Below are positions 1 through 9,047 of a DNA stretch of 64,000 bases, piece after piece. A program made the position numbers and the translations under genes. Below the pieces are notes generated by a model. It had not been told where the DNA came from. It did not search any database and worked only from the letters and a program-made list of their open reading frames with translations. This DNA comes from Sphingobium aromaticiconvertens. GTDB taxonomy: Bacteria; Pseudomonadota; Alphaproteobacteria; Sphingomonadales; Sphingomonadaceae. The stretch's first letter is position 1; every line of letters starts with the position of its first letter. The DNA lies in NCBI RefSeq assembly GCF_037154075.1, contig NZ_JBANRJ010000001.1:2971501-3035500 (forward strand), in the 5' to 3' direction.

Positions 1-270
1 AACTGCTCCCATTGTCGGCGCAAGGGGTTCATGCTGACCTTCGTGTCCGCTGACCAGTTCACGCTGACGACGGGAGAGGAAGCGCTCACAAGCTATTATT
101 TCAACCGCCACGCCATCGAGCATCAATTTTGCAAGACCTGCGGATCGCAGGCCTTTGGCGCAGGCAAGGGGCCGGACGGGTCGGTCATGCGGGCAATCAA
201 CCTGCGCTGTGTCCCGTCCGTGGATATCGACGCCCTCACCATCGAAAAGGTGGACGGCGCCAGCCATTGA
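1..270 (+). CDS. GFA-family (CENP-V/GFA) zinc protein, 5' truncated by the window
   Basis: The frame is open from base 1, so the start lies upstream and only the C-terminal 89 residues are seen. The family binds zinc and includes proteins named glutathione-dependent formaldehyde-activating enzyme, although most members have no proven reaction. What shows it: a CSHCRRKGF zinc-ligand motif at the very start of the visible part and a second FCKTCGSQAF motif about 40 residues later, the usual CxxC ligands of the GFA fold. The next gene begins about 100 bases downstream on the same strand after a weak hairpin. The family call is firm; the substrate is unknown. Confidence 0.85.
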   Translation, partial: NCSHCRRKGFMLTFVSADQFTLTTGEEALTSYYFNRHAIEHQFCKTCGSQAFGAGKGPDGSVMRAINLRCVPSVDIDALTIEKVDGASH

Positions 271-309
271 ATTTGGCGCTCCGCCACATCTGCCTTTGCG
301 CTGTAACGC

Positions 310-332
310 AGCGCCCCTATATGGGCGCTTTC
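310..332 (+). terminator. weak hairpin after the GFA gene
   Basis: AGCGCCC (310-316) pairs with GGGCGCT (323-329) over a six-base loop and is followed by a very short T stretch. It may act as a weak terminator between the GFA gene and the polyamine genes. The short T tract makes this uncertain. Confidence 0.35.
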
Positions 333-370
333 GCGTGCCCTCACGCGGCACAAGTTATGGAGCACAGGCA

Positions 371-1591
371 TTGAGCAAGGTTCTTGTCATCGGCGCAGGC
401 GGCGTCGGGTCGGTCGCGGTTCACAAGATGGCGATGAACAGCGACATCTTCAGCCACATCACCCTTGCCAGCCGCCGTGTCGCCAAATGTGACGACATCG
501 CCGCCTCGGTAAAGGAACGCACGGGCATCGCCATCGACACGGCGCAGGTCGACGCCGATGATGTCGAAGCGACCATCGCGCTTATAAAGAAGGTCCAGCC
601 CAAGCTGGTCGTCAATCTGGCCCTGCCCTATCAGGATCTGAACATCATGGACGCCTGCCTGGCGACCAAGACCGACTATCTCGACACCGCCAATTACGAA
701 CCGCGCGACACCCCAAAATTCGAATATGGCTGGCAGTGGGCCTATCAGGATCGCTTCAAGGAAGCAGGCATCATGGCCCTGCTCGGCTCGGGCTTCGACC
801 CCGGCGTCACCAGCGTTTTCGCGTCCTATATCAAGAAGCATCTGCTCGACCGGATCGACACGCTCGACATATTGGATTGCAATGGCGGTGACCATGGCCA
901 GCATTTCGCCACCAACTTCAACCCGGAAATCAACATCCGCGAAGTCACCGCGCCCTCACGCCACTGGGAAGGCGGCAAGTGGGTCGAAGGCCCCGCGCTC
1001 AAGCACAAACAGATCTTCGAGTTCGAAGCTGTCGGCGAAAAGAACATGTACCTCATGTATCATGAGGAACTGGAAAGCCTTGCCAAATTCTATCCGGAAA
1101 TCAAGCGTATCCGTTTCTGGATGACCTTTGGCGACGCCTATCTCAAGCATCTTGAAGTGCTCCAGAATGTCGGCATGACCCGCATCGACCCGGTGATGTA
1201 CGAGGGCAAGGAGATCATCCCGCTCCAGTTCCTGAAAGCCGTACTGCCCGAACCATCTTCGCTAGGCTCGACGACCAAGGGCAAGACCAACATCGGCGAC
1301 ATTGCAACCGGCGAGAAGGACGGTCGGAAAAAGACCGTCTATGTCTATAATATCTGCGACCATGAAGACGCCTATGCCGAAACCGGCAATCAGGCGGTCA
1401 GCTACACCACCGGCGTCCCCGCGATGATCGGCGCGGCCATGATGCTGACCGGCGCGTGGAAGGCCCCAGAAGGAGAAGGTGGCGGCGTGTTCAACATCGA
1501 ACAGTTCGATCCCGATCCCTTCATGGACATGCTGAACCTGCACGGCCTGCCTTGGCGGGTGAAGGAACTGTCCGCGCCGCTGGACTTTTAA
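371..1591 (+). CDS. carboxyspermidine (carboxynorspermidine) dehydrogenase, saccharopine dehydrogenase family
   Basis: Predicted to condense putrescine (or diaminopropane) with aspartate semialdehyde and reduce the product with NADPH to carboxyspermidine. This is the first committed step of the decarboxylase-type spermidine route in the cytosol. The protein is 406 residues. It opens with a Rossmann motif VLVIGAGGVGSV near residues 4-15 and continues as a LYS9/saccharopine-dehydrogenase-like fold, including LLGSGFDPGVTSVF. The TTG start at 371 is preceded eight bases away by GGAG; the open frame reaches further upstream but that part is not protein-like. The nspC-like decarboxylase and ornithine decarboxylase follow on the same strand, which is the main reason to prefer this over a lysine-pathway enzyme. 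Confidence 0.88.
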   Translation: MSKVLVIGAGGVGSVAVHKMAMNSDIFSHITLASRRVAKCDDIAASVKERTGIAIDTAQVDADDVEATIALIKKVQPKLVVNLALPYQDLNIMDACLATKTDYLDTANYEPRDTPKFEYGWQWAYQDRFKEAGIMALLGSGFDPGVTSVFASYIKKHLLDRIDTLDILDCNGGDHGQHFATNFNPEINIREVTAPSRHWEGGKWVEGPALKHKQIFEFEAVGEKNMYLMYHEELESLAKFYPEIKRIRFWMTFGDAYLKHLEVLQNVGMTRIDPVMYEGKEIIPLQFLKAVLPEPSSLGSTTKGKTNIGDIATGEKDGRKKTVYVYNICDHEDAYAETGNQAVSYTTGVPAMIGAAMMLTGAWKAPEGEGGGVFNIEQFDPDPFMDMLNLHGLPWRVKELSAPLDF

Positions 1592-1596
1592 GATAA

Positions 1597-1686
1597 CGTC
1601 ATTCCCGCGACGGCGGGAACCCATCTCCCCATTTTGCGTCGGGAGATGGGACTGGGAGGTGAGTTCCTGCTTTTGCGGGAATGACG
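1597..1686. repeat. REP-like palindromic element between the two spermidine genes
   Basis: CGTCATTCCCGC (1597-1608) is the exact reverse complement of GCGGGAATGACG (1675-1686), giving 12-bp perfect outer arms. Inside lies a second perfect stem, CCCATCTCCC (1620-1629) with GGGAGATGGG (1641-1650). The nested arms can form a branched hairpin in the mRNA between the dehydrogenase and the decarboxylase. Elements containing TCATTCCCGC are common dispersed repeats in proteobacterial genomes; I saw no second copy in this window. Confidence 0.75.
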
Positions 1687-1695
1687 GAGTAAAAT

Positions 1696-2868
1696 ATGGA
1701 AACCAAAGCCGGCGATCCCGCCGCCTTCGCTCGATTCGACCTGTATCGCGTCCCCTCGCCCGCCTTCGTGGTGGATGAGGCCGCGATCCGCCGCAACCTC
1801 GCCATATTGGCCGATATTCGCGACCGGGCCGGGATCAAGGTACTCGGCGCGCTCAAGGCCTTCTCCATGTGGTCGCTGGGCAGCGTCGTCGGCGAATATC
1901 TCGACGGCGTCTGCGCCTCGGGCCTCTATGAAGCGCGCCTTGGTCGTGAGGAATATCGGGGTGAAGTCGCGACCTATTGCGCGGCCTACAAGCCCGATGA
2001 CCTGGCGGAAATCCTCAAAATCTCCGACCATGTGATCTTCAACAGCCCCGGCCAGATCGCCCGGATGCGACCGCAGATAGACGTCGCCCGCGCCGCCGGG
2101 CATGGCTTCGACATCGGCCTGCGTATCAACCCTCTCCATGCCGAGGGGGAGGTCGCCAAATATGATCCTTGCCAGCCACACAGCCGCCTGGGCTTTCCCA
2201 TCGACCAGCTTCGCGCAGAGCATCTGGAGGGCGTCTCCGGCCTCCATTTCCATTCCCTGTGCGAACAGGACTTCCTGCCGCTCGAACGCACCTGGGCGGT
2301 GATCGAATCGCATATCGCTCCCCATGTCGCGCGGCTCAAATGGCTCAATTTCGGCGGCGGGCATCATATCACCCGCGCCGACTATCAGCGTGAGGCCCTG
2401 ATCGGCTTCCTGCGCGATATACAGGCCGAAACCGGCCTGACCCTTTATCTGGAGCCGGGGGAGGCGATGGCGCTGGACGCGGGCATCCTGATCGGCGAGA
2501 TTCTCGACGTGATCGACAACGGCATGCCCGTCGCCATCACCGACATCTCAGCCACCTGCCACATGCCTGACGTGATCGAGGCGCCCTATCGCCCGGCGAT
2601 GCTCCACGAACCACAACACGGTCCTGCGACTCGCCTCGGTGGCCCCTCCTGCCTCGCGGGCGACATTATCGGCGACTATCGAGTCCCCGGTGGGGCCGAA
2701 CCGGGGGCGCGGATCGCCTTTCTCGACCAGGCGCATTATTCGATGGTGAAGACAAACACCTTCAACGGCGTACCCCTGCCGGCCATCTGGCTGTGGAACT
2801 CGGACACGGATGAACTCAAGGAAATCCGCCGTTTCTCCTACGAGGATTTCAAATCCCGTCTCTCCTGA
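1696..2868 (+). CDS. nspC: carboxynorspermidine/carboxyspermidine decarboxylase
   Basis: PLP-dependent decarboxylase of the alanine-racemase-like fold (group IV) that turns carboxyspermidine into spermidine. It is 390 residues, the usual size. Visible features are KVLGALKAFSMW near the N-terminus, whose lysine fits the PLP lysine, GLHFHSLCEQ, the glycine-rich LNFGGGHHI phosphate-binding loop, LEPGEAM and CHMPDVIEAPY. The ATG at 1696 has CGGAG seven bases upstream. It lies just after the dehydrogenase with only a palindromic repeat between, and is followed by ornithine decarboxylase, so putrescine supply, condensation and decarboxylation sit together. Confidence 0.92.
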   Translation: METKAGDPAAFARFDLYRVPSPAFVVDEAAIRRNLAILADIRDRAGIKVLGALKAFSMWSLGSVVGEYLDGVCASGLYEARLGREEYRGEVATYCAAYKPDDLAEILKISDHVIFNSPGQIARMRPQIDVARAAGHGFDIGLRINPLHAEGEVAKYDPCQPHSRLGFPIDQLRAEHLEGVSGLHFHSLCEQDFLPLERTWAVIESHIAPHVARLKWLNFGGGHHITRADYQREALIGFLRDIQAETGLTLYLEPGEAMALDAGILIGEILDVIDNGMPVAITDISATCHMPDVIEAPYRPAMLHEPQHGPATRLGGPSCLAGDIIGDYRVPGGAEPGARIAFLDQAHYSMVKTNTFNGVPLPAIWLWNSDTDELKEIRRFSYEDFKSRLS

Positions 2869-3017
2869 CGCACCATTCGTAGCACCCTGCGCAACAAAAT
2901 TTACACATGCGCTTTACAGGGGGACCCCCTCGGCATATATCGCCCTTCCGCTGCCCCATGGGACTTCCACCGCAAGGCAGCTGATTTTGCCACGAACTAC
3001 ACTGGAGGTCCCTTGAA
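2869..3017 (+). promoter_or_regulatory. leader of the ornithine decarboxylase gene, possible structured RNA
   Basis: The 149-base gap ahead of the decarboxylase holds a short tight hairpin, AGGGG-GAC-CCCCT around 2918-2930, and a longer-range pair, GCTGCC (2950-2955) with GGCAGC (2976-2981), followed by TGATTTTG. Then comes the GGAGG ribosome binding site at 3004-3008 for the TTG start. Alphaproteobacterial ornithine decarboxylase genes can carry the speF RNA motif; I cannot confirm the fold by eye, so this is only a candidate. Confidence 0.3.
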
Positions 3018-4208
3018 TTGCACAAGCATCCTAGCGCGCTGGGGGTAGCAACCGCCCTCAAACCGGCAGCACCGGTAACGCTTATTCGCCCGCAGGCTGC
3101 GGCCCGCGCCGCCCGGTTCTTCTCTGAGAAGTTTCCGGGGCGCTCGCTGTACGCTGTGAAGGCAAATCCCTCGCCGGACCTGCTCCGGACGTTGTGGGAT
3201 AGCGGAATCACGCATTACGACGTCGCGTCGATCGCCGAGGTTCGCCTTGTCGCCCGCACGCTGCCGGACGCGAAGCTCTGCTTCATGCATCCCGTGAAGG
3301 CCGAAGAAGCGATCTTCGAGGCCTATCACACCCATGGCGTGCGCACCTTCTCGCTCGATACTATCGACGAGCTGGAAAAGATCATGCGCTCCACCGGTAA
3401 TGCGACCGATCTTGAACTGTGCGTCCGCCTGCGCGTCTCCTCGGAACATTCGGAACTCTCCCTCGCGTCCAAGTTCGGCGCCGAGTTGGGTGAGACGAAA
3501 GAACTGCTGATGGCTACCCGCCAGGCGGCCGATGCCCTGGGCATTTGCTGCCATGTCGGCAGCCAGGCAATGAGCCCCATCGCCTACAGCAACGCGATCG
3601 AGCGCGTCCGCGCCGCCATCGTCGAGGCTGCGGTCACGGTCGATATCGTCGATGTCGGCGGCGGCTTCCCGTCTGTCTATCCGGGCATGGAGCCGCCCGC
3701 GCTCGAACATTATTTCGACGCCATCCATCGCGGTTTCGAAAGCCTGCCGGTCAGCTACTCCTCGGAACTGTGGTGCGAACCTGGTCGGGCGCTGTCGGCC
3801 GAATATAGCTCGCTGATCGTTCGGGTAGAGCGTCGTCGCGGTGACGAACTCTACATCAATGACGGAGCCTATGGAGCGCTGTTCGACGCAGCCCACGTCG
3901 GCTGGCGCTTTCCCGTCGCGCTGCTGCGCGAGGAAGATAGCGAAGCGGAACTGAAGGGCTTCTCCTTCTATGGCCCGACCTGCGACGACATGGACCATAT
4001 GGTCGGCCCTTTCATGCTCCCGGAGGATGTAAAGGTCGGCGATTATATCGAGATCGGCATGCTGGGCGCCTATGGCTGTGCCATGCGGACCGGCTTCAAC
4101 GGTTTCTCGTCGGAAACGACCGTAGAGGTCGAGGACGATGCCATGGACAGCCTCTATCAGGAACAGCTTCCCGCACGCCGTCGCGCAAACGTCATCAAGC
4201 TCGGCTAG
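3018..4208 (+). CDS. ornithine decarboxylase (type III PLP decarboxylase)
   Basis: Makes putrescine from ornithine and so feeds the two upstream spermidine genes. The 396-residue protein has the eukaryote-like ODC fold: YAVKANPSP with the PLP lysine at about residue 48, CCHVGSQ, the VDVGGGFPS loop, CEPGRAL (Glu about 254) and YGPTCDDMDH, whose cysteine (about 322) is the catalytic one contributed across the dimer. The TTG start at 3018 is set by a strong GGAGG nine bases upstream. Some homologues accept lysine as well as ornithine, which the sequence does not settle. A strong terminator follows. Confidence 0.9.
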   Translation: MHKHPSALGVATALKPAAPVTLIRPQAAARAARFFSEKFPGRSLYAVKANPSPDLLRTLWDSGITHYDVASIAEVRLVARTLPDAKLCFMHPVKAEEAIFEAYHTHGVRTFSLDTIDELEKIMRSTGNATDLELCVRLRVSSEHSELSLASKFGAELGETKELLMATRQAADALGICCHVGSQAMSPIAYSNAIERVRAAIVEAAVTVDIVDVGGGFPSVYPGMEPPALEHYFDAIHRGFESLPVSYSSELWCEPGRALSAEYSSLIVRVERRRGDELYINDGAYGALFDAAHVGWRFPVALLREEDSEAELKGFSFYGPTCDDMDHMVGPFMLPEDVKVGDYIEIGMLGAYGCAMRTGFNGFSSETTVEVEDDAMDSLYQEQLPARRRANVIKLG

Positions 4209-4243
4209 AAAGCCGAAGCTCCCCTTTGGAGAGGGTGCCTAAT

Positions 4244-4280
4244 GTCCTCCGCCATGCTGAATGGCGGGGGACTTTTTTTT
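4244..4280 (+). terminator. rho-independent terminator after ornithine decarboxylase
   Basis: GTCCTCCGCCAT (4244-4255) pairs over 12 bases, with one G-T wobble, to ATGGCGGGGGAC (4261-4272). The loop is GCTGA and eight T follow at 4273-4280. It ends the plus-strand polyamine genes just before the minus-strand methyltransferase end. Confidence 0.93.
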
Positions 4281-4299
4281 GCTCTCGATGATCGGGACG

Positions 4300-5517
4300 T
4301 CAGCCGCGACGGAAGATCGCAGCCAATTCGACATGGGTCGACCAACGGAACTGCCCTACTGGACGCACGCTCTCCAGCACATAGCCCCCCGCCACCAGAT
4401 GCGCGGCGTCGCGGGCAAAGCTGCCGGGATTGCATGAGACATAAGCGACGGTCGGCACCCGGCTCTGCGCGATCTGCATGACCTGTTCGCGCGCGCCAGC
4501 ACGGGGAGGATCGATCAGGACGGCGGCAAAGCGGTTCAATTCTTCTGGTGTCAGCGGCCGACGAAACAGATCGCGATGCTCCGCGACCATCCGCCGTTGC
4601 GCCCGGTTCCCCGCGCCCTTGAGCGCCAGCACCAGATCGCGGGCAGCTTCCCCCGCATAGACGGGCCGCGTTGCCCCCAGCGCCAGCGCAAAGGTACCAA
4701 GGCCACAAAACAGATCAGCCAGCGCTCCTTGCGCGGGCAGCGCGTCCGCCACAGCGCTCACCAGCGCCGCTTCGCCATCCGGCGTCGCCTGAAGGAAGGC
4801 ATAGGGCGGAAAGGGCACCGCCACCCCGCCGAAACTGACAGTGACCGCCTCCGGCTCCCAGCGCGTCTGCGGCCCCTCACCCTCATCGATAGTCAACCGC
4901 GCCAATCCATTATTGGCAGCGAAGCGGCCCAATCCCTCATCTGCGGCCAGCCCCTCGACCTGCACACCCTCCAGCAGCAGATCGATACCCTGATCGGTCA
5001 GTGCCATTTTCACATGCGCCGCCCGCTTGTCGGGGATCAGGTCGGCCAATAAGCCGCGCAACGGCTCGATCAAGGCAAAGAGGCGCGGGTCCATGATCTC
5101 GCACATCGACAGGTCGATCAGGCTATGGCTGCCCCCTTCGGCAAAACCGATCGTCACCCGCCGACCCTGTTTCATCGCCCGCAGCGCCGCCCTGCGCCGT
5201 GTGCGCGGTGGCGAGATATGGGCAGGAAGAATCGTGCCCGCCGCGATCCCCTGTCCTGCCAGCGCGCCCATCACCCGCGCGGTCACGAAGGCGGCATAGC
5301 TGTCCTCATCGACATGCTGGAGCTGACAGCCCCCGCACGCTGGAAAATGGACGCAAGGTGGTTCGGCATGATGAACGCCCCAAACCAGCCCCCCGTCCGC
5401 TGCGAGGCGATCACCCGGCGCACTCAGCGGCACATGACGGCCATCGCCGGTCACGCCGTCGCCCTTGGCCGCCAGACGGTCGATGATGTCAGTGCCAGTC
5501 ACATCAGGATCAGTCAC
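4300..5517 (-). CDS. RNA uracil-C5 methyltransferase, TrmA/RlmC/RlmD family
   Basis: SAM-dependent enzyme methylating C5 of a uridine in rRNA or tRNA. The 405-residue protein has an N-terminal region before a four-cysteine [4Fe-4S] set, PPCVHFPACGGCQLQH near residues 53-68. The C-terminal methyltransferase domain has ADLFCGLGTFAL as SAM motif, VLIDPPRAG, and the catalytic cysteine in YVSCNPGSFARD. The start is GTG at 5517, in a GTGA overlap with the stop of the NAD(P)HX enzyme, so the two are translationally coupled. Which uridine it modifies cannot be told from sequence. Confidence 0.9.
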   Translation of the reverse strand: MTDPDVTGTDIIDRLAAKGDGVTGDGRHVPLSAPGDRLAADGGLVWGVHHAEPPCVHFPACGGCQLQHVDEDSYAAFVTARVMGALAGQGIAAGTILPAHISPPRTRRRAALRAMKQGRRVTIGFAEGGSHSLIDLSMCEIMDPRLFALIEPLRGLLADLIPDKRAAHVKMALTDQGIDLLLEGVQVEGLAADEGLGRFAANNGLARLTIDEGEGPQTRWEPEAVTVSFGGVAVPFPPYAFLQATPDGEAALVSAVADALPAQGALADLFCGLGTFALALGATRPVYAGEAARDLVLALKGAGNRAQRRMVAEHRDLFRRPLTPEELNRFAAVLIDPPRAGAREQVMQIAQSRVPTVAYVSCNPGSFARDAAHLVAGGYVLESVRPVGQFRWSTHVELAAIFRRG

Positions 5518-6905
5518 AGGCGCGTTTCCAGGGCCGGGGCAATCTGCGCGATCAGGTCATCGGCGATGAAGGCCGCACCCGCTCGTCGCGCCGCCTCACC
5601 ATGCAGCCACACCGCTGCGCAGGCCGCTACAAAAGGATCGCCTGTCACTGCCCAGCGTGCCGCAACCAGCCCCGCCAGCACATCGCCGGTCCCGGCTGTC
5701 GACAACCAGGGCGAACTGCTCCCCGCCACGGCAGTCCGTCCGTCAGGTGCGGCAATCACGGTATCAGCCCCTTTGTAGATAATAACGGAACGCGTGCGCC
5801 GTGCGGCTTCCTGCGCACGGTCGATCTTGCTGCCGGACAGAGCGCCGAACAGCCGGACAAACTCCCCCTCGTGGGGTGTCAGAATGCTGTCCTCGGGAAT
5901 GGCCGAGGGACCATCCTGCGCCAGCAACGTGAGGGCATCCGCATCCAGCACCAGCCTGCGCCCCGCCGCGAGTACCGTCGCCAACCGCGCGCGCGCCTCC
6001 GCATCGCGCCCCAGACCCGGCCCTGCCAAAACCACAGCAATGCGCATATCCGTCAAGGCCTCAGCCAGCGCATCGGAAGCTTCCGCGCGGACTGTCACAA
6101 GTGCGTCCGGGCCATGCCGCCCCGCATCAACGGCAATGCGCCGCACCATCCCCGCCCCTGCATGGGCAGCCGCACGCGCCGCCAACAGGCTGGCGCCAGC
6201 CATCGCTCCTCCGACCACGGCCACAAGGCCCCGGCTATATTTATGCGCGCCATGCCCCGGCGCAGCCAGCCGTGGCAGCCCCAGCATCTGCACGTCACTT
6301 TCCGCCATAATGCCGATATCCGCACACACCAGCCGATCGAACCGCGCCCTCGCCGGATACAGGCAGTGGGCAGGCTTCAACGCACCCAGCGCGATGCAGA
6401 CATCAAAGCGCGGAACATCGGACAACAGCGCGCCGCTATCGGTCTCAACCCCACTGGGCAGGTCGATGGCATGGCTGATCGCAGCCTCGTCCACCAACGC
6501 ACCCAACCGCGCCGCCAGCGCCGCCTCCAGCCCGCGTGTCAGCCCTGTCCCGAACAATGCATCAACCAGTTGCGGCGCAGGCCGGGCAGTCACAATGTCA
6601 TCGACCGGCCCATTCCAGCCCGCCCGCGCCCTCGCCGCTGTCTCCGTTCTGCTGTCCCCGGTTGCGGCCACGCGTACAGGCACGCCACGCGCATGCAGCA
6701 ACCGCGCGATCACATAGCCATCTCCGCCATTATTGCCCGGCCCGCACAGGATCAAGGTTTCGCGCTTGTGCCCGACGCGCCAGATGATCTCAGCCGCCGC
6801 CGCGCCGGCGCGCTCCATCAACTCATATTCCGGTACGCCCGCGTCGATGACCACGCGTTCGGCCGCGCGCATCGCGGCCGCAGTCAGGATGATCTGCACA
6901 GACAT
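5514..6905 (-). CDS. nnr: bifunctional NAD(P)H-hydrate epimerase / ADP-dependent dehydratase
   Basis: Repairs damaged NAD(P)H: the N-terminal YjeF_N domain epimerises NAD(P)HX, and the C-terminal ribokinase-like domain dehydrates the S-form using ADP. The 463-residue length is that of the fused enzyme. Visible motifs are LCGPGNNGGDGYVIARLL near residues 52-70 in the epimerase part, and TPHEGEFVRLFG plus STAGTGDVLAGLVAA in the dehydratase part. It overlaps the upstream lipoprotein gene by one base (TGATG) and the downstream methyltransferase by four bases, so all lie on one minus-strand message. Confidence 0.93.
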   Translation of the reverse strand: MSVQIILTAAAMRAAERVVIDAGVPEYELMERAGAAAAEIIWRVGHKRETLILCGPGNNGGDGYVIARLLHARGVPVRVAATGDSRTETAARARAGWNGPVDDIVTARPAPQLVDALFGTGLTRGLEAALAARLGALVDEAAISHAIDLPSGVETDSGALLSDVPRFDVCIALGALKPAHCLYPARARFDRLVCADIGIMAESDVQMLGLPRLAAPGHGAHKYSRGLVAVVGGAMAGASLLAARAAAHAGAGMVRRIAVDAGRHGPDALVTVRAEASDALAEALTDMRIAVVLAGPGLGRDAEARARLATVLAAGRRLVLDADALTLLAQDGPSAIPEDSILTPHEGEFVRLFGALSGSKIDRAQEAARRTRSVIIYKGADTVIAAPDGRTAVAGSSSPWLSTAGTGDVLAGLVAARWAVTGDPFVAACAAVWLHGEAARRAGAAFIADDLIAQIAPALETRL

Positions 6906-7294
6906 CAGGGCTTCGACGCGCCGATTGTTGCAGGCAAGCGATAGCGGTCCTGCCCGGCGCGCACGGCGATCCGCCGATCACCGTCAATCGTCACTACCGC
7001 GCTCTCGGCCCCGTCGGCAGCCACAACCCCGCGCCCATCGGCAACGATTCGAAAGCGCCGAAAACCGCCATCAGCATGACGGATCGTCAGCATCTCGCCT
7101 GCCTGCTCGATCCGACAGTCGCGAGTCCATTTGCCTCCCTCGCCAATGGCGCAGTCGACAGCGCCATCGTCTTCTGCCTTAGCCTGCCCGTTCGCGCCAT
7201 TCCCCGAAACGGCATCCGACATGCCGCCGCCATCACAGCCTGCCAACAGCAGGCCAATCAGCATGGCGGCGGCGCGGCGGTCAGATATCGGCAT
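6905..7294 (-). CDS. small putative lipoprotein of unknown function
   Basis: 129 residues. The N-terminus carries a short hydrophobic stretch and a lipobox, LIGLLLAGC, so the mature protein would start at a lipidated cysteine near residue 19, followed by a Gly/Ser/Asn-rich linker. The C-terminal half looks like a small beta-rich domain ([17 protein letters not shown]) with no family I can name. The start overlaps the end of ilvD by 14 bases and its stop overlaps the nnr start, so it is probably expressed within the ilvD-nnr message. A shorter start at an internal ATG (7264) just before the lipobox would also work. Confidence 0.72.
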   Translation of the reverse strand: MPISDRRAAAMLIGLLLAGCDGGGMSDAVSGNGANGQAKAEDDGAVDCAIGEGGKWTRDCRIEQAGEMLTIRHADGGFRRFRIVADGRGVVAADGAESAVVTIDGDRRIAVRAGQDRYRLPATIGASKP

Positions 7295-9002
7295 AAACGT
7301 GCGTTTCGGCCTTCGCGCCCGGATGGGTCACAGCGCCCTGCCAGGCCGGGCCTACATTCTGGGCATAGCGCCACAGCGCGCCCGCCTGATAATCGTTGGT
7401 CCGCGGCTGCCAGGCCGCCCGCCGTTCGGCCAGCACGGCTTCGTCAACCTCCAGATCGATGGTCCCCGCCTCGGCATCGATGGCGATGATGTCGCCATTC
7501 TCGACCAATGCGATCGGCCCGCCCTCAGCCGCTTCCGGCCCGACATGCCCAATACAGAAGCCGCGCGTACCGCCGGAAAAGCGCCCATCAGTGATCAACG
7601 CCACGGTTTCGCCCAGCCCCTGCCCATAAAGCGCGGCAGTGGTGGCCAGCATCTCGCGCATACCCGGACCGCCCTTTGGCCCTTCATAGCGGATGACCAC
7701 GACCGACCCTTCCTTGACCTGTCCGGCCTCTACCGCAGCATAAGCATCTTCCTCACGCTCGAACACCTGCGCGGGGCCGGAGAATTGCAGCCGCTTCATG
7801 CCCGCGACCTTCACGATCGCGCCATTGGGCGCCAGCGACCCCTTCAGGCCAACAACGCCGCCAGTGGGCGTGATGGGAGTCTTGACGTCGTAGATCACCT
7901 TCTGGTCCGGGTTCCAGGTGATCTCGTCGATATTCTCGGCCAGCGTCTTGCCGGTCACGGTCATACAGTCGCCGTGCAGCAGGCCGTTGTCGTGCATTGT
8001 CTTCATCAGCATGTAGACGCCACCGGCCTCATACATATCTTTTGCCACATAGCGGCCACCCGGCTTCAGGTCGGCGATATAAGGCGTGGACTTGAAGATT
8101 TCCGCGACATCGAACAGGTCGAAATCGATACCGCACTCATTCGCCATCGCGGGCAGATGCAGCGCGCCATTGGTCGATCCGCCCGTCGCCGCCACGATCC
8201 GGGCCGCATTCTCGAACGCTTCGCGTGTACAGATGTCGCGCGGGCGGATGTTGCGGGCGATCAGTTCCATCACCTGGCGACCAGCCGAAACCGCAATTTC
8301 CTCCCGGCTCTTATAAGGAGCGGGCGCCATATTACTGTTTGGCAAGGACAAACCGATTGCCTCGCCCACACAGGCCATGGTGTTGGCTGTATATTGCCCA
8401 CCGCACGCGCCATGACCGGGGCAGGCGGCTTTTTCGATCGCGGTGACTTCCGACAGCGGACATTTGCCCGCGCTGAAGCGGCCGACCGCCTCGAACACAT
8501 CAATGACGGTCAGGTCACGATCCTGATAGCGGCCAGGCAGGATCGATCCGCCATAGACGAAGATCGACGGCACATTCAGGCGCAGCATCGCCATCATCAT
8601 CCCCGGCAGCGACTTGTCGCAGCCCGCGAACGTCACCAGCGCATCATAACAATGGCCACGCACAGACAGCTCGACCGAATCCGCGATGACTTCACGGCTG
8701 ACCAGCGAGCTTTTCATGCCCTGATGGCCCATGGCGATGCCGTCGGTGACGGTGATGGTATTGAACCTGCGCGGCATCCCGCCCGCCTCGTTCACGCCCT
8801 GACGGCAAAAGTCTGCCTGCATGTCGAGCGTAGTGTTGCACGGCGCGCTGTCATTGCCCGCCGACGCGATCCCTACGAAGGGCCGCGCAATCTCTTCCTC
8901 GGTCAGCCCCATGGCATAATAATAGCTGCGTTGCGGCGCACGCTCCGGTCCAACCGAAACAAAGCGGCTGGGGAGTTTGGACTTGTCAAATTGATGTGTC
9001 AT
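7281..9002 (-). CDS. ilvD: dihydroxy-acid dehydratase
   Basis: Dehydrates 2,3-dihydroxy-isovalerate and 2,3-dihydroxy-3-methylvalerate in branched-chain amino acid synthesis. The 573-residue protein is of the IlvD/Edd family. Three conserved iron-sulfur cysteines are visible: Cys55 in SAPCNTTLD, Cys128 in AGCDKSLPG and Cys200 in GHGACGGQY. The C-terminus has the expected [11 protein letters not shown]. An AAAGG ribosome binding site lies ahead of the ATG at 9002. It heads a run with the lipoprotein, nnr and methyltransferase genes. No other ilv gene is in the window. Confidence 0.96.
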   Translation of the reverse strand: MTHQFDKSKLPSRFVSVGPERAPQRSYYYAMGLTEEEIARPFVGIASAGNDSAPCNTTLDMQADFCRQGVNEAGGMPRRFNTITVTDGIAMGHQGMKSSLVSREVIADSVELSVRGHCYDALVTFAGCDKSLPGMMMAMLRLNVPSIFVYGGSILPGRYQDRDLTVIDVFEAVGRFSAGKCPLSEVTAIEKAACPGHGACGGQYTANTMACVGEAIGLSLPNSNMAPAPYKSREEIAVSAGRQVMELIARNIRPRDICTREAFENAARIVAATGGSTNGALHLPAMANECGIDFDLFDVAEIFKSTPYIADLKPGGRYVAKDMYEAGGVYMLMKTMHDNGLLHGDCMTVTGKTLAENIDEITWNPDQKVIYDVKTPITPTGGVVGLKGSLAPNGAIVKVAGMKRLQFSGPAQVFEREEDAYAAVEAGQVKEGSVVVIRYEGPKGGPGMREMLATTAALYGQGLGETVALITDGRFSGGTRGFCIGHVGPEAAEGGPIALVENGDIIAIDAEAGTIDLEVDEAVLAERRAAWQPRTNDYQAGALWRYAQNVGPAWQGAVTHPGAKAETHVYADI

Positions 9003-9047
9003 GGGGCTTACCTTTCGTCGCGCGCCTCTCTTTCAAAAAGGGGCGAG

